From positions 744,001 through 808,000 of the forward strand of contig JALIZF010001824.1 in the NCBI GenBank assembly GCA_029948255.1: a stretch of DNA of 64,000 nucleotides. The letters run 5' to 3'. Shown in pieces: positions 42,966 through 55,091 of the stretch. The stretch comes from Telmatactis stephensoni. Lineage: Eukaryota; Cnidaria; Anthozoa; Actiniaria; Isophelliidae. A program made the position numbers and the translations under genes. Below the pieces are notes generated by a model. It was not told the origin of the DNA, made no database searches, and saw only the letters and a program-made list of their open reading frames with translations. Every line of letters starts with the position of its first letter. The stretch's first letter is position 1.

Positions 42966-45900
42966 TTATTTGTTTATTTATTTATATATTTATTTATAAA
43001 CTATATATGCATTGCGAATTCAGAATTATGCATTAAGATAAAATTGTAATTTTAGAAATTTTATAGGAAACACATATAAGAAATAATATAATATATAAGA
43101 TCTAAGATATAAAATATAAGATCATTGTGAAATTAATATTCTTATTAATTGAAAAACATCCTAAAATATCTTCGTAATAAGAAACTGATGTAAGTTTACA
43201 GAACCTGAAGTTTACCCCAGTGATAAGATAAAACTTAAGACGCTGTCATCACAGAGTATTCAAGTCAGCTGGACGGTAAGAAAACTTGAATCACAAAATA
43301 TTTTAAGTTTTCTTGTAAGAAGATTATACTAACACTTCATGCACTTGTTTACTACAGCGACCCCAACAAGACAAGATCAATGGACGATTGACTGGTTACA
43401 TAATAACATATACAGCACAAGGAGGATCAGTAAATAAAGTTGAAGTGGGTGTGGTCAACACGCGGACACTAACGTCACTGAAAAAGTACACGTCATATGA
43501 AATTTTCTTGTCAGTAAAAAATCATAAATATGATGGACAACAGAGTAAAGGTGTTTCTACATGGACTTTCGAGGATGGTAAAGTATATGTATTAAGTCAA
43601 CTTAAGGTGGCTGGACCCTATTTCGCCAGTGCGCGGGTAGTCGAATTGAAGCGGCTATTAATTGCGTTACAGAATTAAGTTGACCAAACTTTTTACGCAC
43701 ACCTACTACAAATGGACCAAATTTTATAATGATGCTAGTTTGGTTGAAATCGGAGCTTTTTTAACATCGAAATTGTTATACACTTGATTTGAAATTTTGC
43801 CAATTTTCTCAAAATCCAGACCTCGACGAGCAAAACGATTTATGAGACTTTGTAAATCAAATGTTTGTCTATAATGTGAGAGCGTTTCAAGAAATTCTAT
43901 TAAGCCGATTTTGAGTAAAAACGGAGCAATTATTTTACTTTGAAGAAATTTAAAACCGCGGGTGCTCTACTAAATTAATTTTATAACAATAATTTTCCAA
44001 AGAAAAGTTGCAATATTTTTGGTTCTAAATAATACCAAGGCATGGTTCTTTATTTTTTGAATATGTCATCGTATTTGCTATTTTTGATCGCCGTTGAGAC
44101 GACTGTACGTAAAGCACTAAATTGCTGCGTTTATCTCGGAATTTCGACATCCACGTTAATAATACTGTTTCTTGAAAACTAGTAGATGAATTTTTTTTTA
44201 TTTCTCGATATTGAATATTCAATCCTTTACCAGTAAGGTGTGTAAATTACAAAGGCATTGAAGTTTTTTAAGACCATTAAATAATTTTTTAAACATTGCC
44301 ATATGTGCATCTCTATTCTCCGAGTTGTTGCCGGTGTTTGATTATGCATGCCTGCATGCGTGTCGCTTTGGCACCTCGTGCAAAAAATGCAAATACATGG
44401 AAGTCTTCCAAGTTACCTGGACTGGTGAACTACTTTTCTTCGCCTTTTTAGCCTTTAATGTGTTTTCCAGCAATATTTCACTTCTCCGTTTTCTTTTTGT
44501 ACAAGGAAATACCATAGTTCTAGAAACTGTAGTAAGGAACTGCTACGTACAGCGTTACTCTGGATATCACTGGCGTGACTTTCCATGTATATTTGCATTT
44601 TTTGCACGAGGCGCCAAAGCGACACGCATGCAGGCATGCATAATCAAACACCGGCAACAACTCGGAGAATAGAGATGCACATATGGCAATGTTTAAAAAA
44701 TTATTTAATGGTCTTAAAAAACTTCAATGCCTTTGTAATTTACACACCTTACTGGTAAAGGATTGAATATTCAATATCGAGAAATAAAAAAAAATTCATC
44801 TACTAGTTTTCAAGAAACAGTATTATTAACGTGGATGTCGAAATTCCGAGTTAAACGCGGCAATTTAGTGCTTTACGTACAGTCGTCTCAACGGCAATCA
44901 AAAACTGCAAATACGATGACATATTCACAAAATAAAGAACCATGCCTTGGTATTATTTGGAACCAAAAATATTGCTAGTTTTCTTTGGGAAATTATTGTT
45001 ATAAAATTACTTTAGTAAAGCACCCACGGATTTAAATTTCTTCAAAGTAAAATAATTGCTCCGTTTTTACTCAAAATCGGCTTAATAGAATTTCTTGAAA
45101 CGCTCTCACATTATAGACAAACATTTGATTTACAAAGTCTCATAAATCGTTTTGCTCGTCGAGGTCTGGATTTTGAGAAAATTGGCAAAATTTCAAATCA
45201 AGTGTATAACAATTTCGATGTTAAAAAAGCTCCGATTTCAACCAAACTAGCATCATTATAAAATTTGGTCCATTTGTAGTAGGTGTGCGTAAAAAGTTTG
45301 GTCAACTTAATTCTGTAACGCAATTAATAGCCGCTTCAATTCGACTACCCGCGCACTGGCGAAATAGGGTCCAGCCACCTTAATTTATGCAACTCTTGTG
45401 TTTAAGATCAGATAATATCTCCCGCGATGAATGAAAAGTGAAAGATCCAAAAAAAATGTGCAGAGTAACCGGGGGGTGGGGTACTCCCATATATTTGCTA
45501 TACGGCTATGTGCCGCTGGATAGGGTATGGATTTTGGTCCTGCTGTCTTAAACAGGATCTATAATTTTGACAAGAAATCGCAGACCATATCATGTTTTTG
45601 TGTCTTAGATAGTGTACTGTTCTTAAAATAAACAAAAAAGCGCGCTCGCCGTGCGAGATTACTACTGAATTGCTGACAAAGTATATCGTAGTTGACGGCT
45701 CTGTTATCTCTTTCGTTGCCGTTTTTCGTCTCATCGCGTGACGGGTCGATTTTCTTCTCATTTGTCTTGAATAGGGTATGATTTTTTTTCACTTTAGAGT
45801 GTCTTAGATAGGGTCAGGTTTCTAGAGCTCCGGTCTCACACCCCTATCCAAAAGGGGGCTGAATACCCCCCCCCCCACCCCCCGGGAGAGTAACCTGTGT

Positions 45901-48900
45901 TCCTCCTAAACAATATCAATAACACTTTTGTGAAATGTCCTATAAGTAACTTGCGTAATATTCGTACTCATATTTCTTCTAGCACCTGATGGATCTCCTC
46001 AGAACGTTTCTTCTTCCAAAATGAACGCCACATGGTACACAATCCAATGGCGTCCAGTACTTCAACACCTAGCCAATGGTTTTATAATAAAATATGAGGT
46101 GAAAAGTAAACTTGTCAGAGAAGGAAAGAAAGACATACAAAACAACCAACGTATATTTAATGTTGCAAGCAACGTCTTGCAGTATGATCTTTATGGTCTA
46201 AAACTGTGTGCACAGTACAACGTGTCTGTCAGGGCGTACACCAGTAAAGGATCAGGACCGTACAGTCATAATGTGTCTATTATTACACAGAGTAAGTAGA
46301 GTAAGTAAGTAATCTTGAAAAAAATCGTTGGCAAATCTTTCCCTTTCCCCTCCTCTCCCCCCTCCCCCTCCCCTCCCCCAAACTTGAAATGTCAAAAGTC
46401 GATTCAAAACTCTTTTCACCCTTGACCATGATGTCACTAGAAATGATTCGGATGTACGAACTTCATTTTAACTGAGCGTTGTTGATCGATGATACCTCAA
46501 ATAATTTTTTGCACCTTTTCTTAAGGACCTGGATCACCAACACATTTTCGTGTCTCTCAAACATCAACGAATATAGTCAAACTCGACTGGAAGGAGCCAA
46601 AAAATGTCGGTGACTCTCTTGAATATTACAAGGTAAGAATCAAATTTTGACCACCCCAGATGAGTTATCGCAAAACCACGATCTTCACAGGATGCTAAAA
46701 ATGTTAATTTTCTTAAGGTACATTACAAAGGATCCAAGAGTTATTGGTCTAAATTTGGACATTCAAACATGCTTGAAACAAAACAAACATCACTAGTTAT
46801 CAAGGATCTTGTACCAGGCACACTATATAACTTCTGGGTATCAGCAACAACTGCCTGTGGTGATAGTCCAACGATAAAAAGTGTAACTGAAACTGCCATA
46901 GATGGTGAGTGAAACTTAATCGATGAATACAGGTCCCTATAATAAGCTGGTTAGCCATGTCCTTCTGTTTATGCTGCAGATCCCTTAGCAGTTGACGTGG
47001 TCGACGTTGAATATCACAATGATACAGGCACAGTGGTCAACATAACGTTGTGGAAGGCAAAAGAAAAAAATGGACCTATTAGGTAATGAACGCTCAAACT
47101 TTTCTATTTATTCATTTGTTTTTTGTTTTGTTTTTAATTATTTATTTATTCATTCAACCTCGTCTGCAAAGGCAAGTAACTTCTTTACTTCTTCCTTTTC
47201 CTGGGAGGTCATTAAACTAACTAACTCAACTCAACTCAATTCAACTCAACTCAACTCAACTCATGCAACTCAACGCAACTCAACGCAACTCAACTCAACT
47301 CAACGCAACTCAACCCAACCCAACCCAACCCAACCCAACCCAACCCAACCCAACCCAACCCAACCCAACCCAACCCAACCCAACCCAATCTACTCCATCC
47401 AAACAAACTAAGGCAAAGCAGAGCAAAGAAAACCCAGCTAAATCAAAAGAAAAAAAAAATAAAAGAGAACAACAGAGATATGAGAATTCTGCATAATTGA
47501 CTTTCTTTTTTTTTAGTGCCTACCAAGTTATTGTAACACGTGGTCCAGACAAACTTCCATCAAACTATAACCAGGCCTTGTACAACTATACAACCGCTGT
47601 ACAGAAAAGGCTCAGTTATTACATTACAGCTGAATTGTTCAAGTACAACAAAATGCTCACCATTGGTGATGGGACTATCTATAAACACAAGTACACCAAC
47701 GTAGCTTTAGACAATGGACAACAATATTACATATATCAACGAGCAATGACTTACGAAAAGGTGAGGCGTTTACCGATGAGGGTGTTAGCTTTAGAATATG
47801 AAATTATTATATTCTGTAACATAAAAGGGACAATATAATAATATAAATGCGTTCTACGTTTATTTCTTTAGAAAACCTACATTGGCAAAGAAGCGCTAGT
47901 GGCGTACATCAGAGTAGCAAGTGGTATGTACCTGGTCATCAGTGTTACTTAACGCGCATTAAACGTTTTTGCCATACACTCTTTCAAGTAGCATGACTGT
48001 GGCTTTTTGGAAGGGAAATACTAAAGCTGTATCACAAAAATTACAAAAGCTGTGTGACATTGTGATTATTAAATCGTTTTTACTTAATTTTCAAGATGAT
48101 AGAGCATCAAAAGCCCAAACTACAGAATCTGCAGGACCTGGCGGTACGATTGGAGCGGTGTTTGGTGTCATCATAATTTTGTGTCTTGTTGGAGCTGGTG
48201 TCTTTTATTGGAGACGGTATTCATTTTTCTTTTTACTTTTGAAATATCGTTTGCAGGCTAGGAAAAAAAGAGTTTAATCATCTCGATCGACAAAATTTTT
48301 GTAGTAACTGAATTTATTTAATTTGTTTTCGTTTTATTGCAAGGCGAAGAAATGGGACGCCTGACAAACAGTTACATCTTCATGTATTTCCAAGTAGACA
48401 AGTTCCAGACGGGGACACTGAAACTGGTAACCTAGCTAATTATATTTCAAATTAGGAGAATGAATTATTTTATTATATTTCACAATTATAGATTTTTTGT
48501 ACGAACTTTTTGTGACATTTTGCATTAATTTTGCACATCTAACGACTTCTTGTTTTTATTGGATTGGGGTATTAAGATTGTGTAGGAGAAATTATACAAA
48601 CTCCAAAACCATGCAAACTCCGAATCTTGGAGAACATTCCACTGCTATATACCTTTTGTAAAGCACTTTTCTCAGTTTGGATTTTTGGAAATTAAACCAT
48701 TTCAGTTCCAAGTAACAACTATATGACGTTATGAATTCTTTATGTTCATAATCCAGGCAACGAGAATGAAGCCAGCCAATCAAGATCCATTTCTATTGGA
48801 GATTTCCCTGCATACATTGCAAGCGTGAAAAGCAATAATTATGCCTCGCTTCGGAGTGAATACAAGGTACAATGCAAAGCTGTAGATTTCTGTTACCTTG

Positions 48901-51900
48901 AATTGAAATTCGAAATTTCATCTTACTACGAACGCGATATTTTGTAGAGTGTACCCAACCATCATTCAGCTTGGACAGTAGCGAAAAACCCTGCAAATAA
49001 ACACAAAAACCGCTATGGGAACATCGTAGCTTGTAAGTAATCCAAGGTGGATGTGACAATTGTCTAGTGCTCTTTTACTATTCCGTATATACAAGTATTT
49101 TCAATGCAGCAAGTAACCTAGAACTAGGGTTAATTGCTTTTGTTAATCTCTAGATGATCATTCTCGTGTTGTGATTGGTAAAGTCAATGGAGACGAGGAT
49201 TCTGACTACATCAACGCTTCTTTTATCCATGTGAGTTACAACAGTTGTAAAACATTAGTTATGTGCGTATTAAAAGATCGTGGTAATTCCACAATTTTTC
49301 TACTGAGAAAATCGGAAATAAAATTGTTTAACAAGTGTTACTTTCTATTTGTTTAAGGGACGTGGACAAAGACCAAAGGCGTACATTGCTACTCAAGGTC
49401 AGGAAGCTAGTTTGTGATCAGTTTCTAGTTCATTGTTATTTCTTCTTTTCGCTAGCCTCACTTCCCGAGCTTGACGGCACCCCATATAAAATACAATACC
49501 AATCTTCAAAAAAAACAATATTAATCTTCATGAATCAATTTTCCCAATCAGGCCCTTTGACTGAAACATTTAATGACTTCTGGAGAATGATTTGGGAGCA
49601 AAACGTAGGATCCATAATCATGCTGACAAACCTCATCGAACTGGGAAAGGTAAATACAGTTTATGAAAAAACCTAGCTAATGACATTTTTTCCAGAATTT
49701 ATAGCATCCAAGTATTTTAAACCATAATGCACTTTGTTTTGCTGCAGAGAAAGTGTCACCAATACTGGGATGACGATTCTGCGCAATACGCACACATTAA
49801 GGTTACCATTCACAAGACAGAAGTATTTGCTGATTACGTCATTCGTACGTTTAACGTCACCAAGGTAACTAATGAATTCATTTATAATGTGCTGATTTCA
49901 TCCAGAGGACGTCATATGGTTTCTGATGTTCAGCACTTTCTGTTTCAGGCTGGAAAATCTCGTCAGGTAGTGCAATTCCATTTCACCGCTTGGCCAGACA
50001 AAGGAGTTCCCCAACACGCTACTGCTCTACTTGCATTTAGGCGAAAAGTACTAGCACAGTGTCCTGCAAATGCTGCTAGTCCTACAGTTGTTCATTGCAG
50101 GTAATTGTGAAACTAGTAAAAACTTATGAATTCTTTTTTTTTTCTCAAAATGATTTCTTCACCTTAGCGCCGGCGTTGGAAGGACTGGTACCTACATCAT
50201 GATCGATGCCTTGCTGGAGCAAGTCGACAAAGAGAAATGTGTTGACGTGCTAAGCAGTATCCACTCCCTTAGGAAGGACAGACCAAGTATGGTCCAGACA
50301 GAGGTACAATGTTGAATAACACCTAAATCTGTCATTATATAACCTGTTTCTCTGCTTCTCTGCTTAGTGTGACCCTTGTAAGTTGACTGGGGAAGAAGAG
50401 AGAAACGAGCGCCCTCTTTCTTAATTCTCTGCTATATCCTCGCCCTTCATTTCAAAGACAGGCGCTACGTAGAATACTCTTTAACCCAAAGGCAAAGTTC
50501 AAGATTTACATAACTTTAATACGTTTATGGTCAATACTTACCACTGAATACCACTAATTTCAGGACCAGTACATTTTCGTTCACTTGGCTTTGTACGAGG
50601 CAATCGTATGCGGTAACACTGAGATTCAAGTCCATAACTTTCGTATTGCAACACAAAAACTCGCGACTGTGGATCGCGTGGAAAAAGCTAGTGGTTATTC
50701 TCTAGAATTCAAGGTTAAGTTTATTGATCTTTTGAACTATCAAATTCGTTGTATATATATAAAAAAAGATGGAAATAAATTAATAGAACCTAATGTCTTT
50801 TCTATAGAAACTTGGCCAGATTGTATCCCAAGGGCCAGACGATGACTGCGATGTTGGTCGAGAAAAATCAAACGCAAGAAAGAACAGATACACTGACATT
50901 GTTCCCGGTAAGATTGGATTTTCTATTAAACTATGCAAAAAAGAGAGATATAGTTTCTCGGAAAGGTCGCTTTATTTTACATTTACATGTATGCTTCTCT
51001 TCAGTCAATAGATTTCGCGTCATATTGAATATCGAGAAAGAAGGTGAAAACAACTACATCAACGCTTCCTTCGTAGATGTAAGCTTTTAATTTATTTGAG
51101 CAATATAAACCGCGCGCGCATTTCTCTGTACTGTGGTGTAAACACGACGAGAGATGAAGAGCAAGAGAAAAGCAAGCTTCAAGTGTTCTACATCTTCCAG
51201 AGTGTTTACATCACAGTACATAGACATAAGCGATCGTTTTATATTGCTTTTATAAAATATTTCCAATGTTTTTGTGTGAGCCATGTCTCTGTGCTCTGGT
51301 ATATGGTAGCCATACATGGTAGCCAGCCAATCAGCGCGCGCTCAAATATCTTATGATTAATATCAGCGCGTTGATGTACACCTATTAATCTTAATCTTGA
51401 GATGATGTTAAGTACAGTTTCCTTTATTTCTCTTACTAGACTTACAGAGATCGTAACGCGTTCATTGTAACACAAGCTCCTTTGGAAAACACGGTGGTAG
51501 ATTTCTGGAGAATGGTGATGGACTACGACATAGGAACCATTGTCATGCTCAACAACTTACAAGAAGGAGATGAGGTATGAGACATTACAAATAAATATAT
51601 TATTTTATACTTTGTTGATTTCTTTAATAAAGGTTACCCAGGGTTACCTAGGACCTATAACTAGGGTAACCTTTATTATCTGTAGCACTGAAGGCTTTGT
51701 GAAATCTGACTAGCATGCATAGGACGTTCTTTGTATTTTGAAAGTTGTAGCCGAATTTAGAGATTATCAAAATAGTTTCATACACTACCAAGAGACCATT
51801 ATACTAAGAGAGCGAAACTTAGTATTGATGTCTGTGCGATGTTCGTGGCCTGGCGCCTAAGGCTATTTTTAGTAATTTCGCCATCGCGCGCGCAAGGCTC

Positions 51901-53341
51901 TTAAATAATAGAATTCAAACGGTCCCGTCCGCGCGCACGTCAAAAATCAAATTCTATTGGTTGAGGGACTTGCGCGCGCGATGGCGAAGTTACTAAAAAT
52001 AGCCTTAGTCGCCACGAACATCGCACAGACATCAATACTGAGTTTCGCTCTCTTAGTATTATGGTCTCTTGACACTACAAAATAGTTTCATATTAATCAA
52101 CTGCAGCATCAGACTCATTTTGAGACAGGAGTCATCAGCTTTAATGTGAGAACAAAGGCGACGCGAAGCAAGAACAGGATGTGAGATGACAAATATATCA
52201 TATTCGTTCGTTGGGTGACGACGTGGCGACGCCACGTTTTAGACGCCATTTCACTTGTTTACCTGTGACGCGATATCCTCCTTCACGCCGCGTCGCGTAG
52301 TTTGCTAAATCAGTTTAATAAAATGGAATAACGAAATCACTTCATATTTCAGACATTTGTGATGTATTGGCCAAACAATGGATGTAACAAGCATGGTGAC
52401 ATCGAAGTGGAATTGCTGGAAACACAAAAATATGTTGGTTTTGTGTCAAGAAAATTGAAGGTCACCAGACAAAAGGTACATAGTAATAATTTGTTTTTGG
52501 AATTCCATTCAGTTTTCATGGTTCTGTTTTTAACTAACTTTGTGTTGCATTTTTATTTTTCAGTCCAGCAGAACAATAGAGCATTTTCAACACACTACTT
52601 GGGTAGACAAGTGTGTCCCCGCAAATCCCCAGAGCGTCCTTGAACTGCTGGATGAAGTTCAAAGATCACATTATAGATGTTGCGGTGCTCCAATCCTTGT
52701 TCAATGCAGGTACTCTAGAAAAGCACAAACGTACTCAAGTTTTATTGAGCCTGGTTTCCATATAATCGCCCCAATCGTCCTATTTGCCCCAAATATGATC
52801 GTCCCAATCGTGCGGATTAAACAAAATTTTACTCACATGCTCATTTGCATGGGATATACGAGAACTCGTTCTAATAGACCCCGAACTAGACTCCCATGGG
52901 AGCCAAGTCCGAATATCATCAAACGTGTACAGCAACAGCTAACTTATATAACCCCGGAATTTGTTTACGCCCTAATAAGATGGTTGTTTTCTAGTGATGG
53001 TGTTGGTCGTAGTGGAACGTTCTGTGCCATCGTCTCAACACTTGAACGAGTCAAACAAGAACAAGTAGTGGACGTCTTTCAGACCGTTAAGTCTATTCGT
53101 ACTAACAGACCTGGAGCAGTGCAGACTTTGGTAAGTAATGGGTGGAGCTCCTGTGGCAAATCGTCCTACTCAGTATTATGTACAGAATCAATTATGTATA
53201 TTTTTATCAACCAATCAACCAAGTCAGTATTTCTAGTAATAGTTTTATTTCTGTTTACACTAGACGCAGTACGTTTTCTGCTATCAAATCGTTCAGAAGT
53301 ACCTGGACTCCTTCAGTGACTATGCTAACTTCAATGGTTGA
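34606..53341 (+). CDS. Gene B: complete receptor-type protein tyrosine phosphatase with discoidin and eight FN3 domains
   Basis: 36 exons sum to 5133 nt (1710 residues plus TGA), all phases consistent: 34606-34681, 35443-35786, 35940-36081, 36772-36810, 38311-38382, 38461-38525, 38802-39021, 39535-39846, 41038-41340, 42551-42853, 43202-43275, 43358-43577, 45983-46291, 46526-46632, 46718-46904, 46980-47082, 47517-47760, 47872-47923, 48096-48216, 48344-48426, 48757-48866, 48948-49032, 49154-49230, 49358-49397, 49552-49649, 49748-49864, 49949-50100, 50168-50303, 50564-50713, 50808-50907, 51005-51078, 51440-51574, 52353-52475, 52564-52709, 52995-53130, 53264-53341. Approximate residues: signal 1-21, discoidin 26-187, stalk 188-225, FN3 225-1057, transmembrane 1073-1096, phosphatase 1 1126-1447 (Cys1351, Arg1357), phosphatase 2 1448-1710 (Cys1639, Arg1645). 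Predicted to bind a glycan or protein ligand outside and dephosphorylate phosphotyrosine inside. Domain 1 has every catalytic motif. Confidence 0.92.
35443..36081 (+). CDS. Gene B discoidin (F5/8 type C) domain
   Basis: Exons 35443-35786 (phase 1 to 0) and 35940-36081 (0 to 1). Family features: [20 protein letters not shown] at the start, an ARLNG segment, [18 protein letters not shown], then [14 protein letters not shown] and ARYIRFIP. The second acceptor is CTATAG at 35938-35939. The nearer CACAG would give the wrong phase and an early stop. Such domains bind carbohydrate, lipid or protein ligands. Confidence 0.92.
36772..38382 (+). CDS. Gene B stalk exons
   Basis: Exons 36772-36810 and 38311-38382, phase 1 to 1, encoding Thr/Ser/Pro-rich sequence ([13 protein letters not shown], then [14 protein letters not shown]). 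The intervening intron carries a MITE at 37156-37452 that A and C lack. Confidence 0.82.
37156..37452. mobile_element. 297-bp MITE with 7-bp target duplication (copy 1)
   Basis: Ends CAAGAGACCATAATACTAAG and complement, flanked by the perfect direct repeat TTATAGT (37149-37155 and 37453-37459). It is almost wholly palindromic with a GCGCGCGATGGCGAAGTTAC motif in each arm. Sibling copy at 51789-52071. Confidence 0.9.
38461..39021 (+). CDS. Gene B FN3-1
   Basis: Exons 38461-38525 and 38802-39021, phases 1-0 and 0-1. Motifs are [20 protein letters not shown] and [10 protein letters not shown]. Nearly the same as gene A FN3-1, including the intron. A long open frame in another frame (38519-39055) is a shadow. 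Confidence 0.88.
39361..39415 (+). pseudogene. Truncated FN3 exon head, relic 1
   Basis: After TTTTAG the sequence CTCCGCCATGTGCTGCAACG matches the start of the FN3 exons at 41038 and 42551. It then stops matching before the first conserved tryptophan. No donor. Confidence 0.75.
39535..39846 (+). CDS. Gene B FN3-2 (single exon)
   Basis: A 312-nt phase-1 exon: [52 protein letters not shown] diverged relative of FN3-3 and FN3-4, with the same one-exon layout. Confidence 0.88.
39926..39986 (+). pseudogene. Truncated FN3 exon head, relic 2
   Basis: GCCCCAGAATGCACTCCAAC, then ATCAGCAGCTTCATCGACCA, matches the first 60 bases or so of FN3-3 and FN3-4. It breaks off into TTTATTTATT sequence. Confidence 0.75.
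39990..40715. other. Intron between FN3-2 and FN3-3, left part
   Basis: AT-rich sequence with no supported exon. It separates FN3 exon-head relics 2 and 3. Confidence 0.5.
40719..40767 (+). pseudogene. Truncated FN3 exon head, relic 3
   Basis: Begins after CTGTTTTAG exactly like the real exons (CTCCGTCATGTGCTCCATCG). It is cut after CTTCATCGAC, where a TTTC microsatellite replaces the rest of the exon. Confidence 0.8.
40768..40940. repeat. (TTTC)n microsatellite
   Basis: About 40 TTTC/CTTT units with few interruptions. The open frames on both strands (FFLS and KKER repeats) are artefacts of the repeat. Confidence 0.95.
41038..41340 (+). CDS. Gene B FN3-3 (single exon)
   Basis: A 303-nt phase-1 exon: [53 protein letters not shown]. 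It differs from FN3-4 at only about seven bases, so the duplication is recent. Confidence 0.9.
41341..42229. other. Intron between FN3-3 and FN3-4
   Basis: Holds a small palindrome TGGGCCTATGGGCCCA near 41375. GC-rich sequence around 41970-42030 looks like a transposon fragment. No exon seen. Confidence 0.5.
42230..42456. repeat. (TTTC)n microsatellite, second copy
   Basis: About 55 TTTC units with CT-rich interruptions. The 100 bp that follow are shared with those after the 40768-40940 array, so the array was part of the duplicated FN3 unit. Confidence 0.95.
42551..42853 (+). CDS. Gene B FN3-4 (single exon)
   Basis: A 303-nt phase-1 exon nearly identical to FN3-3. Among the changes are FNIND for LNIKD and TTVV for TTTV. 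Followed by an AT-rich (TTTA)n and (TA)n tract at about 42885-43000. Confidence 0.9.
43202..43577 (+). CDS. Gene B FN3-5 (two exons)
   Basis: Exons 43202-43275 and 43358-43577. The first half [20 protein letters not shown] and second half [20 protein letters not shown] are homologous to the unit amplified in gene A. B keeps one copy, probably the ancestral number. Confidence 0.88.
43606..45379. mobile_element. 1.8-kb foldback element, TTAA target duplication
   Basis: TTAA at 43602-43605 and 45380-45383. The outer end is GGTGGCTGGACCCTATTTCG and its complement. Inverted arms of about 800 bp (43606-44405 and 44581-45379) enclose a loop of about 175 bp. Mirrored open frames in the two arms reflect only the symmetry. 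Gene A near 9425 shows the uninterrupted site. Confidence 0.9.
45470..45886. mobile_element. GC-rich MITE, 8-bp target duplication
   Basis: Flanked by AGAGTAAC (45462-45469 and 45887-45894). Ends CGGGGGGTGGGGTA and near complement. The interior includes GGCTATGTGCCGC and GGGTATG. Gene A retains the empty site near 9521-9540 (CAGAGTAACCTAAACAATAT). An 8-bp duplication suggests a hAT-like mover. Confidence 0.85.
45983..46291 (+). CDS. Gene B FN3-6 (single exon)
   Basis: 309 nt, phase 1 to 1, starting [20 protein letters not shown]. Near-identical to gene A 9605-9913. Confidence 0.9.
46526..46904 (+). CDS. Gene B FN3-7
   Basis: Exons 46526-46632 and 46718-46904. Motifs [13 protein letters not shown] and [18 protein letters not shown]. 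The second exon starts VHYKG where A has IHYKG. Confidence 0.9.
46980..47923 (+). CDS. Gene B FN3-8, membrane-proximal
   Basis: Exons 46980-47082 (phase 1 to 2), 47517-47760 (2 to 0) and 47872-47923 (0 to 1). [12 protein letters not shown] begins the second exon. The final short exon gives [17 protein letters not shown], immediately before the transmembrane exon. Confidence 0.88.
47221..47392. repeat. (AACTC)n then (AACCC)n array in an intron
   Basis: Pentanucleotide units drift from AACTC through AACGC to AACCC. It lies at the position homologous to 10836-11068 of gene A, which has pure AACCC and then ATCC. Confidence 0.95.
48096..48426 (+). CDS. Gene B transmembrane and juxtamembrane exons
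   Basis: Exon 48096-48216 encodes [17 protein letters not shown] followed by the helix [20 protein letters not shown] and WRR. Exon 48344-48426 adds [20 protein letters not shown]. The basic residues after the helix fit the cytoplasmic side. Confidence 0.88.
48757..50713 (+). CDS. Gene B phosphatase domain 1, complete catalytic set
   Basis: Nine exons. The lead-in [17 protein letters not shown] is the conserved segment before the first RPTP domain. Then [81 protein letters not shown] and SMVQTEDQYIFVH. The nucleophile cysteine is TGC 50096-50098 and the arginine AGG 50181-50183. This is the likely active domain of the pair. Confidence 0.93.
50808..53341 (+). CDS. Gene B phosphatase domain 2
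   Basis: Seven exons. Landmarks are [50 protein letters not shown] (WPD proline lost), [13 protein letters not shown] and a C-terminus YANFNG. Cysteine and arginine of the signature are kept, but the residue before the cysteine is Gln rather than His. Activity is probably reduced; a regulatory role is usual for this domain. Confidence 0.9.
51789..52071. mobile_element. 283-bp MITE with 7-bp target duplication (copy 2)
   Basis: Same family as 37156-37452. Ends CAAGAGACCATTATACTAAG and complement, flanked by the perfect direct repeat ACACTAC (51782-51788 and 52072-52078). It lies in the intron between the second and third quarters of domain 2. Confidence 0.9.
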
Positions 53342-54919
<1,578 letters not shown>

Positions 54920-55091
54920 GTTGTATAGAAAGATCTTTTGTTGGAATGACTCCTCTAGAAATACCTGACAAAAGATTTATGGCCTCCTCATGTTTGCACG
55001 AAGATACGCAGCGGAGGTGGGTAAGCGTTACGTACCAAGTAATACAAGACTTAATGGTCCATGGGGCTGGGCACCAAGAAATAATGACAAT
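54920..55091 (+). pseudogene. Broken copy of the gene D discoidin exon
   Basis: After TGTGTCAG the sequence matches 30356-30527 (CIERSFVGMTPLEIPDKRFM). It has a one-base deletion near TGGGTAAGCG that shifts frame, and it ends at AATCCTG. There it joins sequence homologous to 34345, the gene B promoter region. The rest of gene D is deleted here. Confidence 0.85.

Noticed and set aside
44025..44978. Matching short open frames on opposite strands
   Set aside because: They are the same sequence in the two arms of the foldback and match no known protein.
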